Assembly: GCF_036030735.1 (NCBI RefSeq)
Contig: NZ_CP107928.1
Location: forward strand, 7,564,001 to 7,628,000
Direction: 5' to 3'
DNA: 64,000 nt
From: Streptomyces sp. NBC_00425
GTDB lineage: Bacteria > Actinomycetota > Actinomycetes > Streptomycetales > Streptomycetaceae
Part shown: piece after piece, positions 7,687 through 16,495 of the stretch
Numbering within the stretch: the first letter of the stretch is position 1
Layout of the letters: every line of letters begins with the position of its first letter
Notes under the pieces: generated by a model
Told to the model about the DNA's origin: nothing
Databases searched by the model: none
Seen by the model: only the letters and a program-made list of their open reading frames with translations
Program-made: the position numbers and the translations under genes

Positions 7687-10476
7687 ATGCCTCGGCGAAC
7701 CCCCCGCAACTCTCTCGACAGACTGAGAACTCCCGGCAGATTCCCCGGGTTCCTGAAGACCGCTTCCATATGCGCTCTGATCGCCGGACTTTTGTCACCT
7801 CTTTCCCAAGTGGCGGCAGCAGCCGAGGTCACGGCCCCGAACGACTACTGCGGCGGACAGTGTTCCGACATCCTGCCGCCCGGCGAGAACGGCAACGCCA
7901 CCCTGGCGCAGGTCCTCCTCAACCAGGCGTTCGGCACCCAGCCCGAACACGCGGACGACCAGCTCGGCCCCTATGCCAACCTCGCCAAGGGCTACCCCAC
8001 CCTCACCAACGCCACGATCAACACCTTCTTCAACGACGCGTCGTTCGGCGTCGCCGCCGACCAGGTCGCCTCGACGGTCAAGCCCGCGGGTCGCACCGAC
8101 GTGACGATCGTCCGCGACAAGAAGACGGGCGTACCGCACATCTCGGGCACCACCCGGTACGGGACCGAGTTCGGCGCCGGGTACGCCGCCGCCCAGGACC
8201 GGCTGTGGCTCATGGACGTCTTCCGTCACGTCGGCCGCGGCCAGCTGACCGCGTTCGCGGGCGGCGACCCCTCCAACCAGGGTCTCGAGCAGCAGTTCTG
8301 GCGCAACGCTCCGTACACCGAGGCAGACCTCCAGGCCCAGATCGACAACGCCGTCGCCACCAACGGCACCCGCGGCCAGCAGGCTCTCGCCGACGCGAAC
8401 GCCTACCTGGCGGGTGTCAACGCCTACATCGACGCCTCCGACAGCGGCCGCTACTTCCCCGGTGAATACGTCCTGACCGGACACAAGGACTCAATCACCA
8501 ACGCCGGCACCATCGACCACTTCAAGATCACCGACCTGGTGGCGCTCGCCTCGGTCATCGGCGCGCTGTTCGGATCCGGCGGCGGCGGCGAGGTCAACAA
8601 CGCCGTCTCGCTGCTCGCCGCACAGGAGAAGTACGGCGTGGAGCAGGGCACCCAGGTCTGGGAGGCGTTCCGCGAACGCAACGATCCCGAGGCCGCCCTC
8701 ACCGTCCACAACGGCGAGAGCTTCCCCTACGGCGGCAAGCCCGCGACCCCGCAGGGCGAGGCGCTGCCCGACGCCGGTTCGGTGGCCTCGCAGCCGCTGG
8801 TCTACGACGCCACGGGCACCGGCGCCGGCGCGAGCGCGACCGCCGCCACCGCCAAGGCGACCGCGAGCGCCCTCAGCTCGGCCAGGCGCGGCATGTCCAA
8901 CGCCCTCGTGGTGAGCGGCAAGTCCACCGCGAGCGGCCACCCGATCGCCGTCTTCGGCCCGCAGACCGGCTACTTCGCCCCGCAGCTGCTCATGCTCCAG
9001 GAGATCCAGGGGCCGGGCATCAGCGCCCGCGGCGCCTCCTTCGCGGGCCTGAGCATGTACGTCGAACTCGGCCGCGGCCAGGACTACGCGTGGAGCGCCA
9101 CGACGTCCGGCCAGGACATCATCGACTCGTACGCGGTCGAACTGTGCCAGGACGACTACCACTACCTGTACCACGGCGTGTGCACGGCCATGGACGTCGT
9201 CGAGCAGAAGAACGCCTGGAAGCCGACGACCGCCGACGGGACGGCCGCCGGCTCGTACACCATGCGCGTCTACCGCACGAAGTACGGGCCCGTGGAGTAC
9301 CGGGCGACCGTGGGCGGCAAGAAGGTCGCCTACACGACCCTGAGGTCGTCCTACATGCACGAGGCCGACTCGATCATCGGCTTCCAGATGCTGAACGACC
9401 CGGACTACGTCAAGAGCCCGCAGACCTTCCAGAGCGCGGTGCAGCACATCAACTACACGTTCAACTGGTTCTACGCCGACTCCACGCACACCGCGTACTA
9501 CAACAGCGGCGACAACCCGGTCCGCCCGAGCGGCGTCGACGCCGAGTTCCCGGTGTGGGCGCAGGCGGCCTACGAGTGGAAGAACTGGGTCCCGGCCACC
9601 AACACGGCCGAGTACACCCCGGCCTCGGCACACCCCAACTCCGTCGACCAGGACTACTACATCTCCTGGAACAACAAGCAGGCCAAGAACTACACCACGG
9701 CCTCGTGGGGCGACGGGTCCGTGCACCGCGGCAACCTGCTCGAGGACCGGGTGAAGAAGCTGGTCGCGGCCGGCGGCGTCACGCGCGCGTCCCTGACGAA
9801 GGCGATGGCGGAGGCGGCGCTCACGGACCTGCGCGCCGAGGACGTCCTGCCGGACCTGCTGAAGGTGATCAACAGCTCGACGGTCACCGACTCCACCGCG
9901 GCGGCGGCCGTGACCAAGCTGCAGACCTGGCTGACGGCCGGCGGCAGGCGCACGGAGACCACGGCGGGCTCGAAGACGTACGCCGACGCCGACGCGATCC
10001 GCATCCTGGACGCGTGGTGGCCGCTGTTGGTCAAGGCCGAGTTCGAACCCGGTCTGGGCACCGGCCTCTACAACGCCTTCGGCGCCAACCTGCCCATCGA
10101 CGAGTCCCCGTCGGCGGCCCACGGGCCGACCGGATCGCACGCCGGCAGTTCCTTCCAGTACGGCTGGTGGAGCTATGTCGACAAGGACGTCCGCGCCGTG
10201 CTCGGCGAGACCGTGCAGGGCGGGCTGCCGCAGAAGTACTGCGGCGGCGGCACCCTGGGCGGCTGCCGGGACGTCCTGATCAGCACCCTGAAGACGGCGG
10301 CCGGCAAGACCGCGGCCCAGGTCTACCCGGCCGACAAGCTCTGCACGACGGCCGGCAACCAGTGGTGCGCCGACTCGATCGTGCAGCGCACTCTCGGCGG
10401 TATCAAGCACGGCAACATCAGTTGGCAGAACCGGCCCACCTTCCAGCAGGTGGTGGAGTTCACCTCGCACCGGTGA
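7687..10476 (+). CDS. Secreted penicillin-acylase-family Ntn hydrolase
   Basis: This 929-residue precursor has a signal peptide (hydrophobic core about residues 24-42, AAAAEV cleavage region). The alpha-chain domain carries VPHISGTTRYGTEFGAGYAAAQDRLW, given here in two parts: VPHISGTTRYGTEFG and AGYAAAQDRLW. A low-complexity Ala/Thr spacer precedes RRGMSNALVVSGK. Ser404 in GMSNA should become the N-terminal nucleophile of the beta chain after autoproteolysis, as in penicillin G acylase and AHL acylases. The start is ATG 7687 after AGGAG. Family members deacylate penicillins, acyl-homoserine lactones or lipopeptides, and the substrate cannot be assigned. It is longer than the usual 750-850 residues, mostly through an N-terminal extension. 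It stands alone. Confidence 0.9.
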   Translation: MPRRTPRNSLDRLRTPGRFPGFLKTASICALIAGLLSPLSQVAAAAEVTAPNDYCGGQCSDILPPGENGNATLAQVLLNQAFGTQPEHADDQLGPYANLAKGYPTLTNATINTFFNDASFGVAADQVASTVKPAGRTDVTIVRDKKTGVPHISGTTRYGTEFGAGYAAAQDRLWLMDVFRHVGRGQLTAFAGGDPSNQGLEQQFWRNAPYTEADLQAQIDNAVATNGTRGQQALADANAYLAGVNAYIDASDSGRYFPGEYVLTGHKDSITNAGTIDHFKITDLVALASVIGALFGSGGGGEVNNAVSLLAAQEKYGVEQGTQVWEAFRERNDPEAALTVHNGESFPYGGKPATPQGEALPDAGSVASQPLVYDATGTGAGASATAATAKATASALSSARRGMSNALVVSGKSTASGHPIAVFGPQTGYFAPQLLMLQEIQGPGISARGASFAGLSMYVELGRGQDYAWSATTSGQDIIDSYAVELCQDDYHYLYHGVCTAMDVVEQKNAWKPTTADGTAAGSYTMRVYRTKYGPVEYRATVGGKKVAYTTLRSSYMHEADSIIGFQMLNDPDYVKSPQTFQSAVQHINYTFNWFYADSTHTAYYNSGDNPVRPSGVDAEFPVWAQAAYEWKNWVPATNTAEYTPASAHPNSVDQDYYISWNNKQAKNYTTASWGDGSVHRGNLLEDRVKKLVAAGGVTRASLTKAMAEAALTDLRAEDVLPDLLKVINSSTVTDSTAAAAVTKLQTWLTAGGRRTETTAGSKTYADADAIRILDAWWPLLVKAEFEPGLGTGLYNAFGANLPIDESPSAAHGPTGSHAGSSFQYGWWSYVDKDVRAVLGETVQGGLPQKYCGGGTLGGCRDVLISTLKTAAGKTAAQVYPADKLCTTAGNQWCADSIVQRTLGGIKHGNISWQNRPTFQQVVEFTSHR

Positions 10477-10498
10477 GGCCCTGAGGGACGGCGGCGGG

Positions 10499-11848
10499 TC
10501 AGCGTACGCGGCCCGCCGCCAGCACCAACCGCGCCAGCTCGGGGTGCACGATGTCGCTGTGCGCCCCGGCCGGCGCCCCGCCGCGCCGGACGACCGCGGC
10601 CGCGTCGACGTTCACGCACCCCGACGCCGGAAGCGGGCCGGCCAGCGCCTCGGCGAGCGTGTACGCGCGCGTACCGGGCACCGCCTGCACCCCGTCGTGC
10701 CCCATGGCGCCCCATTTGGCGCCCAGCACACTGCCGACGCCGAACTCCTCGAACGCCCCGCGTGCGTCGCCCGCCATCCGGGAGGCCAGCGGGTACATCG
10801 TGCCGAGCGCCGCGTCGAAGGAGGAGTGGCAGCACACCACAGGCCCGTCGACACGGTTCTGCTGTCCCTGCAGCACTCCGCCCGCGCGCGCGTCGTGCGG
10901 CAGCCGCGCGGCGAACGCGTAGTGCGAGAAGGCCCCCTGGAGCAGCGTCACGGACTTCACCGCGCGCACGCCCGCGGGCAGTCCGCGCAGCGCGAAGGAC
11001 ACCAGCCGGCCGCCGAAGCTGTGCCCCACCAGATGCACCCGTACCGCGGGCGCGACCGCTGCCAGCCGGCCCACGAACGGACCGAGCCCGCGCTCGCCGA
11101 CCGTCCCCGCCCGCCGCTTCATGGCGTAGTACGTCGCCTGCCGCAGCAGCTCGTGCGCCCCGTCCCAGGGGTCGGGCAGGGAGAACCCCTCGACACCGGG
11201 GCCGCGTGCAGCGCCGGCTTCCGGGCCGCCGGACGCCGGGCCGCCGGCTTCGAGGCCGGCCAGGGCCCGGGCGAACTCCTCGCAGACCTCCGCCGTGGGC
11301 CCCGCGAACATCTGCGGTCCGCCGTCGTGCGGGACGCCGTCCGTCAGGGTGTCCGCCGCGAACAGCGCCTGCGGCCCGTGCGGCTCCACGTCCACCAGCA
11401 GCCGCACCAGCCGCCCGAACTCCTCCAGAGCGGCCTCCTCGGGCGGCCGTTGCTCCAGCAGCCGCCCGACCCGGTCCACCGCCGAGACCCGGCCCGGGAA
11501 GGTCTCCAGCAGCGCGTGCCGGGTCTCCCCGTCCAGCGCCCCACGCCGGACGGCCCCCGCGGCGGCGGACCGCGGGAAGTCCGGGATCGGCTCGTCCGGG
11601 AACCGCATGGACGGCCACACCACGCCGACGTACCCGATCCTCGCGGCCGGGGCGAGGGCCGGCATCGGAGCGAAGAAGCGGCTGTAGAGCCCGGTCGCTG
11701 CGGAGCGGTCGGTGTTCCAGCCGTGCGCGAAGACGATCAGGTCACGGACGCCGCGCCGCGCCACCTCGGCCGCCGACCGGTCGGCCCGTCCGCCCTCGGT
11801 GTCGCCGTCGGCGTCGAAGGTCAGCTCCCAGTAGGGCGTCACGCTCAT
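10499..11848 (-). CDS. Alpha/beta-hydrolase fold protein (putative esterase/lipase)
   Basis: This is about 449 residues if started at the ATG at 11848 (MSVTPYWELTFDADG). An upstream in-frame ATG at 11935 would add 29 basic residues. An early strand-loop reads LIVFAHGWNTDRSAATGLY (oxyanion-type HG). The nucleophile elbow is HLVGHSFGGRLVSFAL, so Ser in GHSFG is the probable nucleophile, and a C-terminal GAHSDIVHPELARL supplies the catalytic His. Between them is a variable, Gly/Glu/Pro-rich insert. No signal peptide is visible, so it is probably cytoplasmic. It is convergent with the penicillin acylase. The substrate is unknown. Confidence 0.72.
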   Translation of the reverse strand: MSVTPYWELTFDADGDTEGGRADRSAAEVARRGVRDLIVFAHGWNTDRSAATGLYSRFFAPMPALAPAARIGYVGVVWPSMRFPDEPIPDFPRSAAAGAVRRGALDGETRHALLETFPGRVSAVDRVGRLLEQRPPEEAALEEFGRLVRLLVDVEPHGPQALFAADTLTDGVPHDGGPQMFAGPTAEVCEEFARALAGLEAGGPASGGPEAGAARGPGVEGFSLPDPWDGAHELLRQATYYAMKRRAGTVGERGLGPFVGRLAAVAPAVRVHLVGHSFGGRLVSFALRGLPAGVRAVKSVTLLQGAFSHYAFAARLPHDARAGGVLQGQQNRVDGPVVCCHSSFDAALGTMYPLASRMAGDARGAFEEFGVGSVLGAKWGAMGHDGVQAVPGTRAYTLAEALAGPLPASGCVNVDAAAVVRRGGAPAGAHSDIVHPELARLVLAAGRVR

Positions 11849-12053
11849 CGCAGGTTCCGCCACGACAGGCCCCCTCGTTCCCGAAGCGGTGCGCCAGATG
11901 CGCGCATCGTCCTGCGAACGGGAACGATTGGCCATACGTCACGCCTCATCGCGTTTCATCACGCCTCATCCGTCGGAAGACGCCCTCCCCGGTCCCGCGC
12001 AAGTCCGTGCACGGCGAACGGGCGGTGAATCCGGAACAGCCCTTCCGTCGCAA

Positions 12054-12070
12054 CATACCGACTGGTTAGT
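12054..12070. promoter_or_regulatory. Operator-like site CATACCGACTGGTTAGT before the SDR-ligase operon
   Basis: On the plus strand the site reads CATACCGACTGGTTAGT, 71 bp before the SDR start. The same string with Y/R changes (CATACCGACCGGTCGG) occurs in the same orientation before the convergent kinase-dehydrogenase operon at 17568-17583. ACCGACNGGT is a common Streptomyces TetR-type operator core. The TetR gene at 14618 is the obvious candidate regulator. Confidence 0.65.
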
Positions 12071-12140
12071 CTGAGACGCGGAGCCGGTGCGTCCCCCAGG
12101 GCCGCAGTCCGTGCCGCCGTCGCGTCGAAGGAGACCGAAC

Positions 12141-12902
12141 GTGGAAGCCGTGCAGGATGCCGGAGTGGTCGTGACCGGAGCGGGAGGCGGCATCGGTGCC
12201 GCGCTGGCCCGCCGCTTCGCCGCCGAGGGCGCCCGGGTCGTGGTCAACGACCTGGACGCGGACCGGGCGCGGGCGGTCGCCGAGGAGATCGGCGGCATCG
12301 CGGTCCCCGGTGACGCCTCGGCGGTCGTGGACCGGGCCCGCGAGGCCCTCGACGGCGTCGTCGACGTGTACTGCGCCAACGCCGGAGTCGCCTCGGGCGG
12401 CTCCGAGGCCGCCGGGGAGGCCGTCTGGGCTCAGGCCTGGGACGTCAACGTGATGGCTCACGTCCGCGCGGCCCACGCGCTGCTTCCCGACTGGCTGGAG
12501 CGCGGCCGGGGCCGCTTCGTCTCCACCGTCTCCGCGGCCGGCCTGCTCACGATGATCGGCGCCGCCCCCTACAGCGTCACCAAGCACGGCGCGTACGCCT
12601 TCGCCGAGTGGCTGTCGCTGACCTACCGCCACCGCGGGGTCAAGGTCCACGCGATCTGTCCCCAGGGCGTGCGCACCGACATGCTGGACGCCACCGGCAG
12701 CGCCGGCGACCTGGTGCTCAAGCCGACCGCGATCGAGCCGCAGGACGTGGCGGACGCCCTGTTCAAGGGCATCGCCGAGGACCGCTTCCTGATCCTGCCG
12801 CACCCCGAGGTCGCCGGGTACTACCAGGTGCGGGCCGGCGATCCGGACCGCTGGCTGACCAACATGAACCATCTCCAGCAGAAGTGGGAGGCGGCCGAGT
12901 GA
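12141..12902 (+). CDS. SDR-family oxidoreductase
   Basis: This is a 253-residue classical short-chain dehydrogenase. The cofactor motif TGAGGGIG is at residues 12-19, NDLDADRAR follows the second strand, CANAG is the NNAG equivalent, and the YSVTK catalytic pair is Tyr144/Lys148. The Asp in VVNDLDAD favours NAD(H). GTG 12141 is chosen because AAGGAG lies 7 bp before it. The last base triplet overlaps the ligase start (GTGA), so translation is coupled. In context it is a candidate for oxidising or reducing a keto/hydroxyacyl-CoA. Confidence 0.88.
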   Translation: MEAVQDAGVVVTGAGGGIGAALARRFAAEGARVVVNDLDADRARAVAEEIGGIAVPGDASAVVDRAREALDGVVDVYCANAGVASGGSEAAGEAVWAQAWDVNVMAHVRAAHALLPDWLERGRGRFVSTVSAAGLLTMIGAAPYSVTKHGAYAFAEWLSLTYRHRGVKVHAICPQGVRTDMLDATGSAGDLVLKPTAIEPQDVADALFKGIAEDRFLILPHPEVAGYYQVRAGDPDRWLTNMNHLQQKWEAAE

Positions 12903-14572
12903 CGGCGCCCGCCTCCCGCTACGGGGCCAAGCCCTGGCTGGCCCTCCTCGACGACGCCCAGCGCGCCCCGATCGAGCCCGCCGACTCCCTGGTGCACGCC
13001 TTCCGGAGGTCCGCCGCCGAGGTCCCGGACCGCACCTGCCTCGCCTACTTCGACGGCCGGCTCAGCTACCGCGAGGTGGACGGGCTCAGCGACTCCGTGG
13101 CCGGTCACCTCGCCGCCCGCGGCCTGCGGCCCGGCGACCGGGTCGCCGTCCTGCTGCAGAACTCCCCGCTCTTCGTGCTCGCCCTGCTCGGCGCCTGGAA
13201 GGCGGGCGCGACGGTCGTCCCGGTCAACCCGATGTACAAGTCGGGCGAGGTCGCCCACGTCCTGCGGGACGGCGACGTCACCGCCCTGATCTGCTCCGAC
13301 CGCGCATGGGAGGGGTATCTGCGCGAGACGGCCGCCGACTCGCCCGTGCGGATCGTCCTCACCGGCTGCGAACTGGACTTCCAGACCCGCGGTGACGCGC
13401 GCGTGCTCGCCTTCGAACGGCTCCCGCAGGCCCCCGACGCCGACGACCTCACCGCCGTCGCCCGCGCCGGCCACCAGGCGCCCGAGGGCCGCGAGGCCGC
13501 CCCCGCCGACATCGCCCTGATCAGCTACACCTCGGGCACCAGCGGCGCCCCCAAGGGCGCCACCAACACGCACGGCAACATCATGTTCAACGCCGAGCGG
13601 CAGCGCACCGGGCTGCGGCTGCCCGAGGCGCCCGTCTACTACGCGCTCGCGCCGCTGTTCCACATCACCGGCATGGTCTGTCAGCTCGGCGCCAGTCTGA
13701 ACAGCGCGGGGACGCTCGTCCTGACGTACCGCTTCGAGGCGAGTCTGGTGCTGGAGGCGTTCGCCGAGCACCGGCCGCACTACACGGTCGGCCCGTCCAC
13801 CGCCTTCATGGCGCTGGCCGCCCACCCCACCTGCACCCGGGACCACTTCGCGTCGTTCGTGCAGATCTCCTCCGGCGGGGCGCCGGTGCCGCCGGCCCTG
13901 GTGGAGAAGTTCCGGGCCGGCTTCGGGCCGTACATCCGCAACGGTTACGGGCTCACCGAGTGCACCGCCCCCTGCGCCTCGGTACCGCCCCAGCACGAGG
14001 CGCCGGTCGACCCGCAGTCCGGCACCCTCGCCGTCGGCGTGCCCGGTCCCGACACGGTCGTGCGCATCGTCGACGACCAGGGCGCGGAGACGCCCTTCGG
14101 GGAGCCGGGCGAGATCGTGGTGCGGGGTCCGCAGGTCGTGCCCGGGTACTGGCGGCGGCCCGAGGCCACCGCCGAGGCCTTCCCCGACGGCGAGCTGCGC
14201 ACCGGGGACATCGGCTTCATGGACGAACAGGGCTGGCTGTACGTCGTCGACCGCAAGAAGGACATGATCAACGCGTCGGGTTTCAAGGTGTGGCCCCGCG
14301 AGGTCGAGGACGTGCTGTACACCCATCCGTCGGTGCGCGAGGCGGCCGTCGTCGGGGTGCCGGACGGCTACCGCGGGGAGACGGTCAAGGCGTACATCAG
14401 CCTGCGTCCGGGCGCGGACGCGGATGCCGATACGCTCGCGGCCTACTGCAAGGACAGACTGGCGGCCTACAAGTACCCGCGCCAGGTGGAGATCCTGCCC
14501 GACCTGCCGAAGACGGCGAGTGGCAAGATCCTCCGTCGGGAACTGCGTTCCCGCACGATTGACGGTCAGTAG
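12899..14572 (+). CDS. Acyl-CoA synthetase (AMP-forming)
   Basis: This 557-residue ANL-superfamily ligase activates a carboxylic acid to its acyl-CoA with ATP. The P-loop is SYTSGTSGAPKGA (about residues 206-218). NGYGLTECTAP is the A5-type motif, ELRTGDIGFMDEQGWLYVVD the hinge-proximal motif, DRKKDMINASGFKVWPREVE the hinge, and PKTASGKILRREL carries the C-terminal catalytic Lys. The start is GTG 12899, overlapping the SDR stop. Fold and length fit medium- or branched-chain fatty or 4-hydroxyacid ligases. It is second in the SDR-ligase-TetR operon and functionally matches LvaE of the levulinate pathway. Confidence 0.9.
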   Translation: MTAPASRYGAKPWLALLDDAQRAPIEPADSLVHAFRRSAAEVPDRTCLAYFDGRLSYREVDGLSDSVAGHLAARGLRPGDRVAVLLQNSPLFVLALLGAWKAGATVVPVNPMYKSGEVAHVLRDGDVTALICSDRAWEGYLRETAADSPVRIVLTGCELDFQTRGDARVLAFERLPQAPDADDLTAVARAGHQAPEGREAAPADIALISYTSGTSGAPKGATNTHGNIMFNAERQRTGLRLPEAPVYYALAPLFHITGMVCQLGASLNSAGTLVLTYRFEASLVLEAFAEHRPHYTVGPSTAFMALAAHPTCTRDHFASFVQISSGGAPVPPALVEKFRAGFGPYIRNGYGLTECTAPCASVPPQHEAPVDPQSGTLAVGVPGPDTVVRIVDDQGAETPFGEPGEIVVRGPQVVPGYWRRPEATAEAFPDGELRTGDIGFMDEQGWLYVVDRKKDMINASGFKVWPREVEDVLYTHPSVREAAVVGVPDGYRGETVKAYISLRPGADADADTLAAYCKDRLAAYKYPRQVEILPDLPKTASGKILRRELRSRTIDGQ

Positions 14573-14617
14573 CGCGACAGCCGGCGGGACGCGCCGACAA
14601 GGCATCGAGGAAGGCAG

Positions 14618-15220
14618 GTGGCGGCAGTGCCCAGGACCACGGACGGCGACGGGACCCCCGTGCCGCAGCGGCTGCTCGCCGCCGCCACCAGGCTCTTCGC
14701 CGAGCAGGGCTACGACCGGACCTCGGTCCAGGAGATCGTCGAGGCGGCCGGCGTCACCAAGGGGGCCCTGTACCACTACTTCGGCTCCAAGGACGACCTG
14801 CTGCACGAGGTGTACGCGCGCGTGCTGCGCGTCCAGCAGGAGCGGCTCGACGCCTTCGCGAACGCCGACGAGCCGATCGAGAAGCGGCTGCGGGGCGCTG
14901 CGGCGGACGTCGTCGTCACGACCATCGAGAACCTCGACGACGCGATGATCTTCTTCCGCTCGATGCACCATCTGAGTCCGGAGAAGAACAAGCAGGTGCG
15001 TTCCGAGCGCCGGCGCTATCACGAACGCTTCCGGGCACTCGTCGAGGAGGGCCAGGCCTGCGGCGTCTTCTCCACGGCCACCCCCGCGGACCTGGTCGTG
15101 GACTACCACTTCGGGTCGGTGCACCATCTGTCGACCTGGTACCGGCCGGACGGCCCGATGGGCGCACAGGAGGTCGCCGACCACCTGGCCGACCTGCTGC
15201 TGCGGGCCCTGCGGCCCTGA
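14618..15220 (+). CDS. TetR-family regulator of the SDR/ligase and kinase/dehydrogenase operons
   Basis: This 200-residue protein has a canonical TetR helix-turn-helix at about residues 17-63 (EAAGVTKGALYHYFGSKDDL). The C-terminal domain is of the KstR2/fatty-acid-degradation type (FFRSMHHLSPEKNKQVRSER). The start is GTG 14618 (AGGAAGG upstream); GTG 14627 is also possible. It is the third gene of the plus-strand operon, 45 bp after the ligase. It converges on the ACAD-kinase operon, which shares the operator motif. A likely effector is an acyl-CoA intermediate of the pathway. Confidence 0.88.
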   Translation: MAAVPRTTDGDGTPVPQRLLAAATRLFAEQGYDRTSVQEIVEAAGVTKGALYHYFGSKDDLLHEVYARVLRVQQERLDAFANADEPIEKRLRGAAADVVVTTIENLDDAMIFFRSMHHLSPEKNKQVRSERRRYHERFRALVEEGQACGVFSTATPADLVVDYHFGSVHHLSTWYRPDGPMGAQEVADHLADLLLRALRP

Positions 15221-15232
15221 ACGAGCCCACAC

Positions 15233-15267
15233 GTGAGGGGCGGCCGTCATGGACGACCGCCCCTCAC
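15233..15267. terminator. Bidirectional hairpin between convergent TetR and ACAD genes
   Basis: GTGAGGGGCGG and CCGCCCCTCAC form a perfect 11-bp stem with a 13-base loop, placed between the 3' ends of the TetR gene and the dehydrogenase gene. There is no U-tract, which is common for Streptomyces terminators. Confidence 0.75.
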
Positions 15268-15275
15268 CCGTGCCC

Positions 15276-16490
15276 CTAGAGGTACTTCTTCAGCTCGCGC
15301 CGGGCCAGCGACCGCTGGTGCACCTCGTCCGGCCCGTCCGCGATCATCAGCGTGCGCGCCCCGGCGTACAGCTCGGCCAGTGGGAAGTCCTGGCTGACGC
15401 CGCCCGCGCCGTGAAGCTGGATCGCCCGGTCGATGATGTCGACGACCGCGCGCGGGGTGGCGATCTTGATGGCCTGGATCTCCGCGTGCGCGCCCCGGTT
15501 GCCGACGGTGTCCATCATCCAGGCGGTCTTGAGGACCAGCAGCCGCAGCTGCTCGACCGTCACGCGCGCGTCCGCGATCCAGTTGTGCACCACGCCCTGC
15601 TGACCCAGCGCCTTGCCGAACGCCGTACGGGAGACGGCCCGGCGGCACATCAGCTCGATCGCCCGCTCCGCCATGCCGATCAGCCGCATGCAGTGGTGGA
15701 TGCGGCCGGGGCCGAGGCGGGCCTGGGCGATGGCGAAGCCGCCCCCCTCCTCGCCGATGAGGTTCGTCGCCGGTACGCGCGCGTGGTCGAACACCACCTC
15801 GGCGTGGCCGCCGTGGGAGTGGTCCTCGTACCCGAAGACCCGCATGGCCCGCCGGACGGTGACGCCGGGCGTGTCGCGCGGCACCAGCACCATGGACTGC
15901 TGGCGCCGGATGTCCGGTCCGTCCGGGTCCGTCTTGCCCATGACGATGAAGATCCTGCAGTCCGGGTTCATCGCCCCGGAGATGTACCACTTGCGACCGG
16001 TGATGACATATTCGTCGCCGTCCCGCTCGATGCGCGTGGTGATGTTGGTGGCGTCCGCGGAGGCCACCTCCGGCTCGGTCATCGCGAAGGCCGAACGGAT
16101 CTCGCCCGCCAGCAGCGGCTCCAGCCACTGCTTCTTCTGCCGCTCGTCGCCGAACTGCGCGAGCACCTCCATGTTCCCGGTGTCCGGCGCGGCGCAGTTC
16201 AGCGCCGTCGGCGCCAGCTGCGGGGAACGGCCGGTGATCTCGGCGAGGGGCGCGTACTGCAGATTGGTGAGCCCGGCGCCGTGCTCGGCATCGGGCAGGA
16301 AGAGGTTCCACAGGCCCTGGCTGCGCGCCTCGGCCTTCAGCTCCTCCACCACGGCCGGGGTGTCCCAGGGCGAGGCCAGCAGCGCCCGCTGCTCCTCGGC
16401 CACGGCCTCGGCCGGGTAGACGTGCTCGTCCATGAAGGCGAGCAGCCTGGCGCGGAGGTCCTCGGTGCGTGCGTCGAACGCGAAGTCCAT
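15276..16490 (-). CDS. ACAD10/11-like acyl-CoA dehydrogenase
   Basis: This 404-residue flavoprotein is of the acyl-CoA dehydrogenase fold, closer to the dehydrogenase domain of animal ACAD10/ACAD11 than to short-chain enzymes. Shared signatures as I recall them are FAMTEPEVASADATNI, VFGYEDHSHGGHAEV, GPGRIHHCMR and IADGPDEVH. At the position of the usual catalytic LYEGT Glu the protein reads IADGPDEVH, as in ACAD11. In ACAD10/11 and LvaC the substrate is a 4-phosphoacyl-CoA formed by a linked kinase. Here that kinase is the separate gene 5 bp upstream. ATG 16490 gives MDFAFDARTEDLRARL. Confidence 0.9.
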   Translation of the reverse strand: MDFAFDARTEDLRARLLAFMDEHVYPAEAVAEEQRALLASPWDTPAVVEELKAEARSQGLWNLFLPDAEHGAGLTNLQYAPLAEITGRSPQLAPTALNCAAPDTGNMEVLAQFGDERQKKQWLEPLLAGEIRSAFAMTEPEVASADATNITTRIERDGDEYVITGRKWYISGAMNPDCRIFIVMGKTDPDGPDIRRQQSMVLVPRDTPGVTVRRAMRVFGYEDHSHGGHAEVVFDHARVPATNLIGEEGGGFAIAQARLGPGRIHHCMRLIGMAERAIELMCRRAVSRTAFGKALGQQGVVHNWIADARVTVEQLRLLVLKTAWMMDTVGNRGAHAEIQAIKIATPRAVVDIIDRAIQLHGAGGVSQDFPLAELYAGARTLMIADGPDEVHQRSLARRELKKYL

Positions 16491-16495
16491 GCCGG

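Noticed and set aside
7687..10476. Beta-lactam biosynthesis cluster around the penicillin acylase
   Set aside because: No ACV synthetase, IPNS or related genes are nearby; the acylase stands alone.
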